This document shows, one piece after another, positions 15,234 to 23,349 of a DNA stretch of 64,000 nt. The stretch lies in NCBI GenBank assembly GCA_002329155.1, contig DCXY01000019.1, forward strand, positions 507 through 64,506, given 5' to 3'. Position 1 is the stretch's first letter. Every line of letters starts with the position of its first letter. The notes below the pieces were generated by a model. That model was not told where the DNA came from. It saw only the letters and a list, made by a program, of their open reading frames with translations, and searched no databases. The translations under genes and the position numbers were made by a program. Source of the stretch: Stenotrophomonas sp. UBA2124. GTDB taxonomy: Bacteria > Pseudomonadota > Gammaproteobacteria > Xanthomonadales > Xanthomonadaceae.

Positions 15234-16360
15234 GGCTGTGCCCCCTTGGCGAACTCTTCAACCTCCAGCGCCTGCAGCTGCGGCATGGGGCCGCTGCGCC
15301 ATTGCTTGAGCTGGTAGACGTAGGACAGCACCTGGGCCACGGCCGAATACAGTCTCACGGGGATTTCCTTGCCAAGTTGCCCTTCCCGATACAAGGCGCG
15401 TGCCAAAGGCGGTGCCGAGACGATGGCCACGCGGTTTCCGTCGGCCACCTGGCGGATGCGCAGCGCCAGTTCATCGACACCCCGGGCCACCACCGTGGGC
15501 GCATGCATGCGCCCGCTCTCGTACTTGAGCGCAACCGCGTAGTGGGTAGGGTTGACCACCACCACGTCGGCACTGGGCACCGCTTCCATCATCCGGCGCT
15601 GGGAGAGCTGCATCTGCATCTGCCGGATGCGGCCCTTGACCTCGGGGCTGCCCTCGCTTTCCTTCAGCTCGCGGCGCAGCTCCTCGCGGGTCATCTTCAG
15701 CTTCCGCAGCCAGTTCCATTTCTGGTAGGGCGCGTCGATGACTGCAAGCAGGGCCATGGCGCCACCGGTGGCCAGCAGCAGCTTCAGGGTGAAACCCAGG
15801 CCGTTGCCGATGGCGCTGTGCAGCGGCTGGTGCAGCAGCCCGCGCAGCATGTCCATGCCCTGCCACATGCACAGCCCGGCGGCACCGCCCACAAAGACAA
15901 CGCGCAGCAGCGATTTGATGACCTCGGCCACCGCCTCCGGGCCATACATGCGCTTGAGCCCGCTCATCGGGTTCATGCGCTTGAAATCGGGCATCAGCGC
16001 CTTGTTGGAAAAGCGCAGGCCGCCCATCAGCACTGGTGACACGAAGCTGGCAGCCACGCACACCAGCAGCAGCGGCCAGAAGGCCAGCATCAGCTTGAGC
16101 AGCATCCAGCCGGCATGGCCGAACAGGGCCCCGGGAGTGTGCAGCAGCATGGGGTCGGGCGAGAGGGCGGCCTTCATCCAGGCACTGGCATTGGCGCCCA
16201 TGCTGCCGGAGTACAGATACATGCCCAGCACCGCAGCCGTGAACACCGCCGCGGTGGCCAGTTCGCGCGAGCGGGGGATATTGCCCTGCTCACGTGCATC
16301 ACGCAGGCGTTTTTCGGTAGGGAGTTCGGTTTTTTCCCCGGCCTGCTCGTTCTCGGACAT
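15230..16360 (-). CDS. flhB: Flagellar export switch protein FlhB
   Basis: 376 residues. The start SENEQAGEKTELPTEKRLRDA is family-typical; four membrane helices follow; the cytoplasmic domain has the self-cleavage site NPTH in VVVVNPTHYAVALKY. Cleavage switches export from rod/hook to filament proteins, a change triggered by FliK. A GTG just before the ATG could add one residue. A sigma-54 type site lies 31-50 bp upstream, so flhB probably begins the flhBA(F) transcript. Confidence 0.96.
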   Translation of the reverse strand: MSENEQAGEKTELPTEKRLRDAREQGNIPRSRELATAAVFTAAVLGMYLYSGSMGANASAWMKAALSPDPMLLHTPGALFGHAGWMLLKLMLAFWPLLLVCVAASFVSPVLMGGLRFSNKALMPDFKRMNPMSGLKRMYGPEAVAEVIKSLLRVVFVGGAAGLCMWQGMDMLRGLLHQPLHSAIGNGLGFTLKLLLATGGAMALLAVIDAPYQKWNWLRKLKMTREELRRELKESEGSPEVKGRIRQMQMQLSQRRMMEAVPSADVVVVNPTHYAVALKYESGRMHAPTVVARGVDELALRIRQVADGNRVAIVSAPPLARALYREGQLGKEIPVRLYSAVAQVLSYVYQLKQWRSGPMPQLQALEVEEFAKGAQP

Positions 16361-16393
16361 CACACGTTCTGGATGAAGGGCTCACCCACAACG

Positions 16394-16409
16394 TGCAAGA
16401 AGTGTTCCC
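16394..16409 (-). promoter_or_regulatory. Putative sigma-54 promoter of flhB
   Basis: On the minus strand the site reads GGGAACACTTCTTGCA: GG-N10-GC spacing is kept and the -12 part TTGCA is perfect, while the -24 part has two mismatches to TGGCAC. Distance to the flhB start is about 35 bp, like the other sites in this window. Confidence 0.6.
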
Positions 16410-16431
16410 AACCCGGGCAAGGCCCGGCGGG

Positions 16432-18558
16432 CTACTCGAACGTAGGCCCTGACGTGAACGGACGTGCGCCGTACAGGCCGGCGTGGCTGGGGGCAGGGCT
16501 GGCATGCAGGCGCGTGAACTGCTCGGCACTCACCGGCCCGCCGAGCAGATAGCCCAACAGGTGGTCGCAACCCAGGCGCTCGGCATGGGCACGCTGGCCG
16601 GGCGTCTCTATACCCTCGGCGACAACCTGCAGTTCAAGTGCATGGGCCAGGGCGACAATGGCCGATACCACCACGACGTCCTCGTCGCTGTCCTCCAGTG
16701 CCAGCAGGAAGGCCCGGTTGATCTTGATTTCGGTGGCCGGATGCTGCCGCAGCCGCAGCAGGCTGGAGAAGCCGATGCCGAAATCGCCAATGCAGATGCC
16801 CACGCCCAGTGCGGCAATGGCACGCAGCGTGGCGGCGCTGCCGGGGCGGTCGTTGCCTGCGGCGGTTTCGCTCAACTCCAGGACCAGTGCCGATGGCGGC
16901 AGCGCATGGGTGTGCAGGGCGCGCTCCACATCGTGCAGCAGCTGCGTGCTGTCCAGGTCACGCCCGGCCAGGCTCAGCAGCATCTTCCAGTCTTCATGCC
17001 CGGCATCGTGCCAGCTGCGCAGCTGGCGGCAGGCCTGGTCCAGCATCCAGCCACCGAGCACCTCCATCAGCCCGTGCGCCTCGGCAAGGCAGATGATGCG
17101 CTCGGGTGGAATGGCGCCATGCTCGGGGTGCAGCCAGCGTGGCGAGGCTTCGGCGCCGCTGATGCAGCCGTTCTCGGCAAGCACCCGCGGCTGGTAGTGC
17201 AGGCTCAGCTGGGGGCCGCCGATGGCTGCGCTCAGCTCCTGCAGCAGGCGCTGGTCCTGGCCGGCCTCGTCATTCATCCAGTCGGCATAGGCGGTGTGCA
17301 GATTGCGCCCGGCGCGCTTGGCATAGCGCATCGCGGTTTCGGCCAGATTGAGCAGGCGCGTGGCGTTGTCGCCATGGTCGGGCAGCAGGGCCACGCCAAG
17401 ACTGGCGGTAAGGCGGCTTTCATAAGGCCCCACGCGGACCGAGTTGACCGCAAGAATGATCCGTTCGGCCAGGGCATCGGCTGCCTGGGCATCCTCAACC
17501 GTGCGTGCAATCACGAACTGGTCAGCACCCAGCCGGCCCACCAGGTCGTCAGCGCCGAACAGCTGGCGCAGGCGGTCAGCCACGGCCAGCAAGGCCGCAT
17601 CGCCGGCCTGCGGGCCGAAGGCACCGTTGATATGGCGGAAGCCATCCAGGTCCAGTGCCATCACGGTGGCGCGGCGGCCGCCATCAAGCAGGTGCTGGAT
17701 GCGCTGGTGCGACAGCTGCCGGTTGGGAAGACGCGTGAGGGAATCATGCTGGCTGGCATGGAACAGCTGCCGGCGCGCATCGTCCAGCGATGCGCTCAGC
17801 ATCGTGTTGCGCAGCTCCAGCAGGCGCCCCTGCATGCGTTGCTCCAGCAGGGACAGCGCCAGCACGGTGACCATGCCGCCGACGGTGAGCAGCACCACGA
17901 TGGCGGCCAGCCATTCGGTGGGCACACCGCCGCTGATGGCCGCACCGCAGACCGCATCGGCAGGGAAACGTGCGGCGGCCATGCCGGTGTAGTGCATGCC
18001 GACGATGGCCATGCCCATGACAACGGCGGCAATAAGGCGGGTGGGCAGGGCATGTTCCAGCGAGCGCAGGCGGAAGGCGATATGCAACGCCGTCCACGAT
18101 GCGCCGATGGCGATGATGATGGATGCGGCAAACCAGCGCGGCTCGTAATCGATGGCCGGCTGCATGCGCAGTGCCGCCATGCCGATGTAGTGCATCCATG
18201 CAATGCCCAGGCCCATCAGCACCGCACCCAATGCCAGCGCCGCGTGCGACAGCGTGGTGCGGGACACCAGCCACAGCGCGAACAGCGAGGCCAGCACCGC
18301 CACCAGCAGCGAGCCAAGGGTCAGCCACAGGTCGTAGCCCAGCGCGATGGGCAGGCGGAAGGCCAGCATGCCGATGAAATGCATCGACCAGATGCCGGCG
18401 CCCATCGCGATGCCGCCGGCCACCAGCCAGCGCAGGCTGCTGCGCCTGGGGCGTTCGGCCGATATCCGTGCTGCCATGTTCAATGCAGTGAACGAGGCAA
18501 GAATGGCGACCAGGATGGAAAGCACCACAAGCAGCGGGTTGTAGTTGCCAGCCAGCAT
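16432..18558 (-). CDS. MHYT-domain membrane protein with decayed GGDEF and EAL domains
   Basis: 708 residues. The first 240 residues form seven predicted membrane helices with three MHYT-type motifs (WSMHFIGM, WMHYIGM, GMHYTGM), a proposed metal/gas-sensing domain. A GGDEF domain follows, but its signature is RLGADQF, and an EAL domain that reads EASPRW, has lost the NxSA metal Asn (LSLAGRDL), and has GDFGIG for DDFGTG, KIN for KID and LGY for QGY. Both enzymes are therefore likely inactive and the protein may bind c-di-GMP or act by contact. The ribosome site GGAGG is strong. It sits between fliR and flhB on the same strand, inside the export-gate genes. Confidence 0.9.
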   Translation of the reverse strand: MLAGNYNPLLVVLSILVAILASFTALNMAARISAERPRRSSLRWLVAGGIAMGAGIWSMHFIGMLAFRLPIALGYDLWLTLGSLLVAVLASLFALWLVSRTTLSHAALALGAVLMGLGIAWMHYIGMAALRMQPAIDYEPRWFAASIIIAIGASWTALHIAFRLRSLEHALPTRLIAAVVMGMAIVGMHYTGMAAARFPADAVCGAAISGGVPTEWLAAIVVLLTVGGMVTVLALSLLEQRMQGRLLELRNTMLSASLDDARRQLFHASQHDSLTRLPNRQLSHQRIQHLLDGGRRATVMALDLDGFRHINGAFGPQAGDAALLAVADRLRQLFGADDLVGRLGADQFVIARTVEDAQAADALAERIILAVNSVRVGPYESRLTASLGVALLPDHGDNATRLLNLAETAMRYAKRAGRNLHTAYADWMNDEAGQDQRLLQELSAAIGGPQLSLHYQPRVLAENGCISGAEASPRWLHPEHGAIPPERIICLAEAHGLMEVLGGWMLDQACRQLRSWHDAGHEDWKMLLSLAGRDLDSTQLLHDVERALHTHALPPSALVLELSETAAGNDRPGSAATLRAIAALGVGICIGDFGIGFSSLLRLRQHPATEIKINRAFLLALEDSDEDVVVVSAIVALAHALELQVVAEGIETPGQRAHAERLGCDHLLGYLLGGPVSAEQFTRLHASPAPSHAGLYGARPFTSGPTFE

Positions 18559-18717
18559 AAAACGCCTCCTTCCGTGCTTTCGCGGGCATCAGGCAGCGGT
18601 GGCGCGTGGTCTTCCATCCCCAGCCATGCGCTGTCGTTGACTATCCACGGGTAGACGGCAACGGGCAAGCAAGAACCGCCAACCGCGCAGGTGGCAGTGC
18701 GCTTGCTGCGCAGTGCG

Positions 18718-19509
18718 TCACAGTGTGGTCTGGCGTGCGGCGTCGAAGGCGGTATCGAACAGGCGTTGTATGGGTGGGCCCAGTTCGCCAGCCAGCAGGG
18801 TGAGCAGCATCATGCCCAGCAACAGCGCCACGGGCAGACCGAGCTGCATCGGGTTGAGCGCAGGTGCCGCGCGCGCCAGTACACCGAAGGCGAGATTGAT
18901 GGCCAGCATGGCCACTACCAATGGCAGTGCCAGCGACAACGCGCCACGGAAGATGTGCACCGCCAGTGTGGGTGCGAGTGCGGCGACGGCATGTGCATCT
19001 GGCAGCGCGGTGCCTACGGGCAGTGCCTTGTAGCTGTCCACCAGCACCGAGATGACAGCCAGGTGACCATTGCTGGTGAAGAACAGCAGGCCGAACACCA
19101 GGTAAAACCACTGGCCGATCACGCCGGAGCTGCCGCCGCGCAATGGGTCGCTCATCTGCGCGAAGGCCAGGCCGGTGCTCTGGGCGATCATTTCGCCGGC
19201 CATGGCGCCGGCCTCGAAGATCAGGCGCAGCAGGAAGCCCATGGTCACACCCACCGCGATTTCGCGGAGGATGCTCAGTACGGTGAGCGAATCCAGCCCC
19301 TGGAACAGCGGCACGGGTGGCAGCACCGGGGCAAGCGCCACGGACAGGGCAACGGCAAGCAGCGCACGCACGCGCATCGGCACCGCCCGGGTGCCGACCA
19401 TGGGCATGGCCATGAGCATTGCGCCGATGCGCAGCATGACCCAGAGGGTGTTGCCGATGATGGCGAAGGCCTGCTGGCCGTCGATCATCATGCCGGTTGC
19501 CGAATCCAT
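18718..19509 (-). CDS. fliR: Flagellar export gate protein FliR
   Basis: 263 residues with about six membrane helices; LRIGAMLMAMPMVGTRAVP near the N-terminus and LGLPVALLLGMMLLTLLAGELGP near the C-terminus are family features. FliR forms the export pore with FliP and FliQ. It follows fliQ by 6 bp and ends the fliLMNOPQR run. The 159 bp after it before the MHYT gene start show nothing else recognisable. Confidence 0.95.
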   Translation of the reverse strand: MDSATGMMIDGQQAFAIIGNTLWVMLRIGAMLMAMPMVGTRAVPMRVRALLAVALSVALAPVLPPVPLFQGLDSLTVLSILREIAVGVTMGFLLRLIFEAGAMAGEMIAQSTGLAFAQMSDPLRGGSSGVIGQWFYLVFGLLFFTSNGHLAVISVLVDSYKALPVGTALPDAHAVAALAPTLAVHIFRGALSLALPLVVAMLAINLAFGVLARAAPALNPMQLGLPVALLLGMMLLTLLAGELGPPIQRLFDTAFDAARQTTL

Positions 19510-19515
19510 GCCACG

Positions 19516-19785
19516 CTATCCGATCAGATGAGGAATGCGCTGGAACAGCAGGGTGGTGAACTCGACAAGGTGGCCAAGCAGCAGGCTGCCAAGCGCGAAC
19601 AGCGCGGCGGTGAGCGCGGCGGCCTTGGCGACAAAGGCGATGGTAGGTTCGTTGAGCTGGGTGGCGGCCTGGATGACGCCGACAACCACGCCGATGACCA
19701 GCACGGTCAACAGCAGCGGGCCAGCCACCCAGAGGGTGGTGACCAGGCCACCACGCAGTTCGGTCAGGGCAAGTTCGGGGCTCAT
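19516..19785 (-). CDS. fliQ: Flagellar export gate protein FliQ
   Basis: 89 residues, two membrane helices (TTLWVAGPLLLTVLVIGVVV and TAALFALGSLLLGHLVEF) with the conserved QAATQLNEPTIAFVAK between them. I use the ATG at 19785, which gives the normal length; the longer frame upstream has no conserved content. It winds around the FliP/FliR core of the gate. The 97 bp before it, up to the fliP stop, contain no gene. Confidence 0.96.
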   Translation of the reverse strand: MSPELALTELRGGLVTTLWVAGPLLLTVLVIGVVVGVIQAATQLNEPTIAFVAKAAALTAALFALGSLLLGHLVEFTTLLFQRIPHLIG

Positions 19786-19882
19786 GGGCAGGCAGATGCA
19801 AGGGCGATGCCAGCGGGCTGGCGGAAGTGCGGCGGGAATGGGCCCGGTTGCGGGCTGCGGGCAGTGGTTGGCTCCGGCTGCA

Positions 19883-20668
19883 TCAAACCGCGTTGAAGCT
19901 TGCAGCCAGCGTGCCGACCACCAGTACCCAGCCATCCACCAGCACGAACAACAGAATCTTGAACGGTGCCGATACCAGCATGGGCGAGAGCATCATCATG
20001 CCCATCGACATCAGCACGCTGGAAACCACCAGGTCGATGATCACGAACGGGATGAAGATCAGAAAGCCGATTTCGAACGCCGTTTTCAACTCACTGGTCA
20101 CGAACGAGGCCACCAGCACCGGGAACGGAATCGCATCCGGGCTTGCGTAGGCGCCGTGCCCGGCCAGGCCGGCGAAGGTCATCAGGTCCGTCTCGCGTAT
20201 CTGCGCCAGCATGAAGGCACGCAGCGGCGCGGTGGTCAGCGTCCATGCGGTCTGGAAATCAATCTGGCCGTCCAGATACGGCGCCATGCCCGTGGACCAG
20301 GCCTTGTCCCATACCGGCATCATGATCATCGCCGTCAGGAACAGCGCCAGCCCCAGCAGAATCTGGTTGGACGGCGTCTGCCCGGTGCCCAGCGCCTGCC
20401 GCAGCAGGCCCAGCACGATGATGATGCGGGTGAAGGCGGTGAGCACCAGCAGCATGGACGGCAGCAGCGTGATGGCTGTCATCAGCAGCAGCGTCTGCAG
20501 CGGCAGGCTCACCGGTGAGTTGCCTACCTTGCCCACATTCACATCCGGCAGGCTGGGCATCTGCGGCGCCGCGGGCGCGGCCCAGGCGAACAACGGCAGC
20601 GCCAGCACCGCCAGCAGCAGGAGCAGCTGCCAGCAGCTGCGGGAGGTGAAACGAAGGCGCGGCGTCAT
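19883..20668 (-). CDS. fliP: Flagellar export gate protein FliP
   Basis: 261 residues. An N-terminal cleavable signal peptide (SCWQLLLLLAVLALPLFAWA) is followed by four membrane helices with ILLPSMLL-type and FTRIIIVLGLLRQALGTGQTP, the strongest family signature, and ENE/Met-rich pore segments such as VLMSMGMMMLSPM. Five FliP copies form the core of the export pore. Start overlaps the fliO stop (TAATG). Confidence 0.97.
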   Translation of the reverse strand: MTPRLRFTSRSCWQLLLLLAVLALPLFAWAAPAAPQMPSLPDVNVGKVGNSPVSLPLQTLLLMTAITLLPSMLLVLTAFTRIIIVLGLLRQALGTGQTPSNQILLGLALFLTAMIMMPVWDKAWSTGMAPYLDGQIDFQTAWTLTTAPLRAFMLAQIRETDLMTFAGLAGHGAYASPDAIPFPVLVASFVTSELKTAFEIGFLIFIPFVIIDLVVSSVLMSMGMMMLSPMLVSAPFKILLFVLVDGWVLVVGTLAASFNAV

Positions 20669-21075
20669 TACGGATCCTTGCGCAGCTTCTGCGACAGCAG
20701 CTGGGCGAAATTGGGCAGTTGCTTGAGGTTGGGCAGCGAGGGGGGGACAGGCTGCGGCAGCGGTTGCGGCAGCTGGTGCAGGGTGCTGATGCCGCCGGCA
20801 GTGACGCCAAGCAGCAGCTGCTGGCCGTTCACATCCACCACCACCACGCGCTCCTTGGCGCCGACGGTGAGCGTGGCGACCACCTTCAGCCCCTCGGCCG
20901 GGCGGAACTGGCCACCAGGCATGCGCTTGAGCAGCCAGCCCAGGCCGATGATCAGGCCCAGCACCAGCAGCAGGGTGAACACCGCGCCGAACAGCCCCGG
21001 CGTGGTGGCCGCGTGCTGGCCTACCGGCGTTGCCGCCTTGGTGGCAGCCGCTGCGCTGGCAAGCCATGGGCTCAA
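20668..21075 (-). CDS. fliO: FliO, assembly helper of the export gate
   Basis: 135 residues. One membrane helix (LFGAVFTLLLVLGLIIGLGWLL) is followed by a small cytoplasmic beta domain (LKVVATLTVGAKERVVVVDV, LLLGVTAGGISTLHQL) and a Pro/Leu tail. FliO helps FliP fold and oligomerise. Coupled to fliN by a 4-bp overlap. Confidence 0.92.
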   Translation of the reverse strand: MSPWLASAAAATKAATPVGQHAATTPGLFGAVFTLLLVLGLIIGLGWLLKRMPGGQFRPAEGLKVVATLTVGAKERVVVVDVNGQQLLLGVTAGGISTLHQLPQPLPQPVPPSLPNLKQLPNFAQLLSQKLRKDP

Positions 21076-21419
21076 CGCAGTCTCCGGATGCGCTCGCTGG
21101 GGCTGACCACGTCGGTCAGGCGCACGCCGAAGCGGTCGTTGATTACCACCACCTCGCCATGCGCGATGAGCGTGCCATTGACGAATACGTCCAGCGACTC
21201 ACCGGCGCCGCGCTCCAGTTCCACCACCGAGCCCTGGTTGAGCTGCAGCAGGTTGCGGATGGGCAGGCGTGCGCGGCCCACTTCCAGCGACAGCGTCACC
21301 GGTACATCCAGAATCACGTCCAGGTCCAGGTCGGAGTGGCCGCCGGTGTCGGCCTGCAGGTTGGCGAACTGGGCCGGAGCGGCGGCGGCTTCGGTCTCTT
21401 GCACTTCGGTGTCATTCAT
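21072..21419 (-). CDS. fliN: Flagellar motor switch protein FliN
   Basis: 115 residues; the SpoA/FliN_FliMC domain is complete (ILDVPVTLSLEVGRARLPIR, LLQLNQGSVVELERGAGE, LDVFVNGTLIAHGEVVVIND). It forms most of the C-ring base with FliM and docks FliH. Overlaps the end of fliM by 8 bp. Confidence 0.97.
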   Translation of the reverse strand: MNDTEVQETEAAAAPAQFANLQADTGGHSDLDLDVILDVPVTLSLEVGRARLPIRNLLQLNQGSVVELERGAGESLDVFVNGTLIAHGEVVVINDRFGVRLTDVVSPSERIRRLR

Positions 21420-22428
21420 TGGGTGCTTCCTGGATCACGGGTACGGCGGGGCGTTTGCCCGGGGGATGAGTGGCGGTGATCTTGATGGCGTTGCGGTCGT
21501 TGGCCACGCCGAATTCGCCGGTGAATACCGGGATGCCTTCCACGCACAGCGGCACTTCGCGCGGCATGTCGATGGGCAGGATGTCGCCGATCTTCAGCCG
21601 GGTGAGCTCACGCAGGCTCATGCGGCGGTTGGCCAGCACGCTGGAAAGCTCCACCTCGGCGCTGTTGAGCTGCTCGCGCAGCATGATGGCCCAGCTCTCG
21701 TCGCGGTCGTTGCGGTCGCTCTGGATGCCGGCATCGAGCAGCTCACGGATGGGTTCGAGCATGGAGTAGGGCAGGGTGATGTGGATGTCGCCACCGCCGC
21801 CGTCCAGCTCCACATGGAAGCGGCTGACCACCACGTACTCGCGCGGGCTGACGATGTTGGCGAAGTGCGGGTTGATCTCAGAGTTGATGTACTCAAAGCC
21901 CACGTTCATCACCGGGCCCCAGGCCTCGTGCAGATCGGCAAAGGTCTGCTTGAGCATCAGCTGGATCACCCGCATCTCGGTGGCGGTGAACTCACGCCCT
22001 TCAATGCGCGTGGGGTAACGGCCATCACCGCCGAAGAAGTTGTCGACGATGGCGAACACCAGGGTGGGCTCGAACACGATCAGGCCGGTGCCGCGCAGCG
22101 GCTTGAAGCGGATCAGGTTGAGGTTGGTGGGCACGTACAGCGAATGCAGGTAGTCACCAAACTTGATCAGCTCGATGCCGCGCACCGACAGCTCGGCCGA
22201 GCGCCGAATCAGGTTGAACAGGCCGATGCGCCACAGGCGCGCGAAGCGTTCGTTGACCATCTCCAGGGTGGGCATGCGCCCACGGATGATGCGGTCCTGG
22301 CTGGCGAAATCGTAGGAGCGTGCCTCGCCGGGTGCGGCCTCCGGTTCGGCGGTATTGACCGTGCCGGAGTCCACGCCGTGCAACAGCGCGTCGATCTCGT
22401 CCTGGGAGAGCAGGTCGTTGATGCTCAT
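21412..22428 (-). CDS. fliM: Flagellar motor switch protein FliM
   Basis: 338 residues. The N-terminal CheY-P binding peptide LSQDEIDALLHGVD is intact, then a linker, the middle CheC-like domain (about 50-230, with HEAWGPVMNVGFEYINSEINP) and a C-terminal SpoA domain (RMSLRELTRLKIGDILPID). It receives the CheY-P signal and changes FliG orientation. It follows fliL by 9 bp. Confidence 0.97.
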   Translation of the reverse strand: MSINDLLSQDEIDALLHGVDSGTVNTAEPEAAPGEARSYDFASQDRIIRGRMPTLEMVNERFARLWRIGLFNLIRRSAELSVRGIELIKFGDYLHSLYVPTNLNLIRFKPLRGTGLIVFEPTLVFAIVDNFFGGDGRYPTRIEGREFTATEMRVIQLMLKQTFADLHEAWGPVMNVGFEYINSEINPHFANIVSPREYVVVSRFHVELDGGGGDIHITLPYSMLEPIRELLDAGIQSDRNDRDESWAIMLREQLNSAEVELSSVLANRRMSLRELTRLKIGDILPIDMPREVPLCVEGIPVFTGEFGVANDRNAIKITATHPPGKRPAVPVIQEAPNE

Positions 22429-22437
22429 CGCGGTGCC

Positions 22438-22953
22438 TTATTGGGTGACGAAGCTGGTGAACAGCAGTTCGTCGGCGCAGGGCTTGCCGGTCTCGGCCTT
22501 CATCAGCTTGCGTACTTCGGCCAGCGCGCTTGCCTGCAGCTTTTCCTTGCCGGGGCGGTCGGCTATCTGTGCCGGCTCCACCTGCGAGAACAGCATCAGC
22601 AGCTTGGCGCGGATGGCCGGGGCATGGGTCTGCAGGGCCTGCAGTGCCAGCGGGTCGCGGGTCATCAGCTGCACTTCCACCTGCAGGTAGCGCGGGCCGT
22701 CAATCGGGCCACTGAGGTTGACCACGAAGGCCGGATCAAGCGCGAAGTACTGGGCCGGCGCCGGGGGAGCCGGTGCCGCTTCCTTCTTGGCCGTGGCCTG
22801 GCCGCCACCCTGGGTGAAGTACCAGGCAGCGCCACCGGCCGCACCGGCGGCGAACAGGGCGATCAGCAGGGGTAGCAACCACCGGCGCCGCGGTTTGCCC
22901 GTCGCTTCCTTGGCTGGTTCGGGGGTACGCGATTTGTCTGCCGCTGCTGCCAC
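22438..22953 (-). CDS. fliL: Flagellar basal body-associated protein FliL
   Basis: 171 residues: a basic N-terminus, one membrane helix (WLLPLLIALFAAGAAGGAAWYF) and a periplasmic domain ending in CADELLFTSFVTQ. FliL surrounds stators and supports torque at high load. It heads the fliLMNOPQR operon; a sigma-54 type site lies 33-48 bp upstream. Confidence 0.94.
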   Translation of the reverse strand: MAAAADKSRTPEPAKEATGKPRRRWLLPLLIALFAAGAAGGAAWYFTQGGGQATAKKEAAPAPPAPAQYFALDPAFVVNLSGPIDGPRYLQVEVQLMTRDPLALQALQTHAPAIRAKLLMLFSQVEPAQIADRPGKEKLQASALAEVRKLMKAETGKPCADELLFTSFVTQ

Positions 22954-22985
22954 GTTGTGCTCCTCTGGATTGCTGGGCTGGCTGA

Positions 22986-23001
22986 TGCAAGCTGCGTGCC
23001 G
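22986..23001 (-). promoter_or_regulatory. Sigma-54 promoter of the fliL operon
   Basis: Minus-strand sequence CGGCACGCAGCTTGCA matches TGGCAC-N5-TTGCA at all but the first base, with GG-N10-GC spacing. It lies in the 394-bp fliL-fliK gap. Apart from this site and the inverted repeat near fliK I see nothing else in that gap. Confidence 0.8.
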
Positions 23002-23260
23002 GGAGCAGGAACAACGACATGGCGGAGTTTTGACGGCGCCGGCGCGGGGCCGGCTGCAAGCCTGTAAGCCCGGCAGGTGCAGCGCATGCAGGCAATGATC
23101 GGCGCGGCGTTGCCGGTGTCAGTGGTGGCTACCGCACGCATCGGCACATTGGCGGCGTTCGGCTGACATGCTGGTGGTGCACAGGCGTGCGCCAATGCGC
23201 TGGCGCTAGATAGGCGGCCTCGTCAGCCCTTGGCACTGGCCGGAGTCCCTCGCGGTGCCC

Positions 23261-23349
23261 GATCAGCGTCGAATCCTGGCCGAGCCCTCACCCCAACCCC
23301 TCTCCCGCACGCGGGAGAGGGGCTCTCGGTTTGAGATTCGACGCTGATC
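23261..23349. repeat. Nested inverted repeat at the end of fliK (terminator-like element)
   Basis: An outer perfect 15-bp inverted repeat (GATCAGCGTCGAATC at 23261-23275 and its complement at 23335-23349) encloses an inner 12-bp one (CCCCTCTCCCGC at 23297-23308 and its complement at 23311-23322). The right outer arm contains the fliK stop codon. The inner part, with CTCACCCCAACCCCTCTCCC, looks like a dispersed intergenic element found in many proteobacteria. On the transcript it could end fliE-K transcription or protect the 3' end. Confidence 0.7.

Noticed and set aside
16483..18654. Plus-strand open frame (723 codons) opposite the MHYT gene
   Set aside because: No ribosome site and no domain; the minus strand has a clear MHYT-GGDEF-EAL protein.
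20719..22875. Plus-strand open frame opposite fliO, fliN, fliM and fliL
   Set aside because: Covers four conserved genes in antisense; composition is that of a GC shadow.
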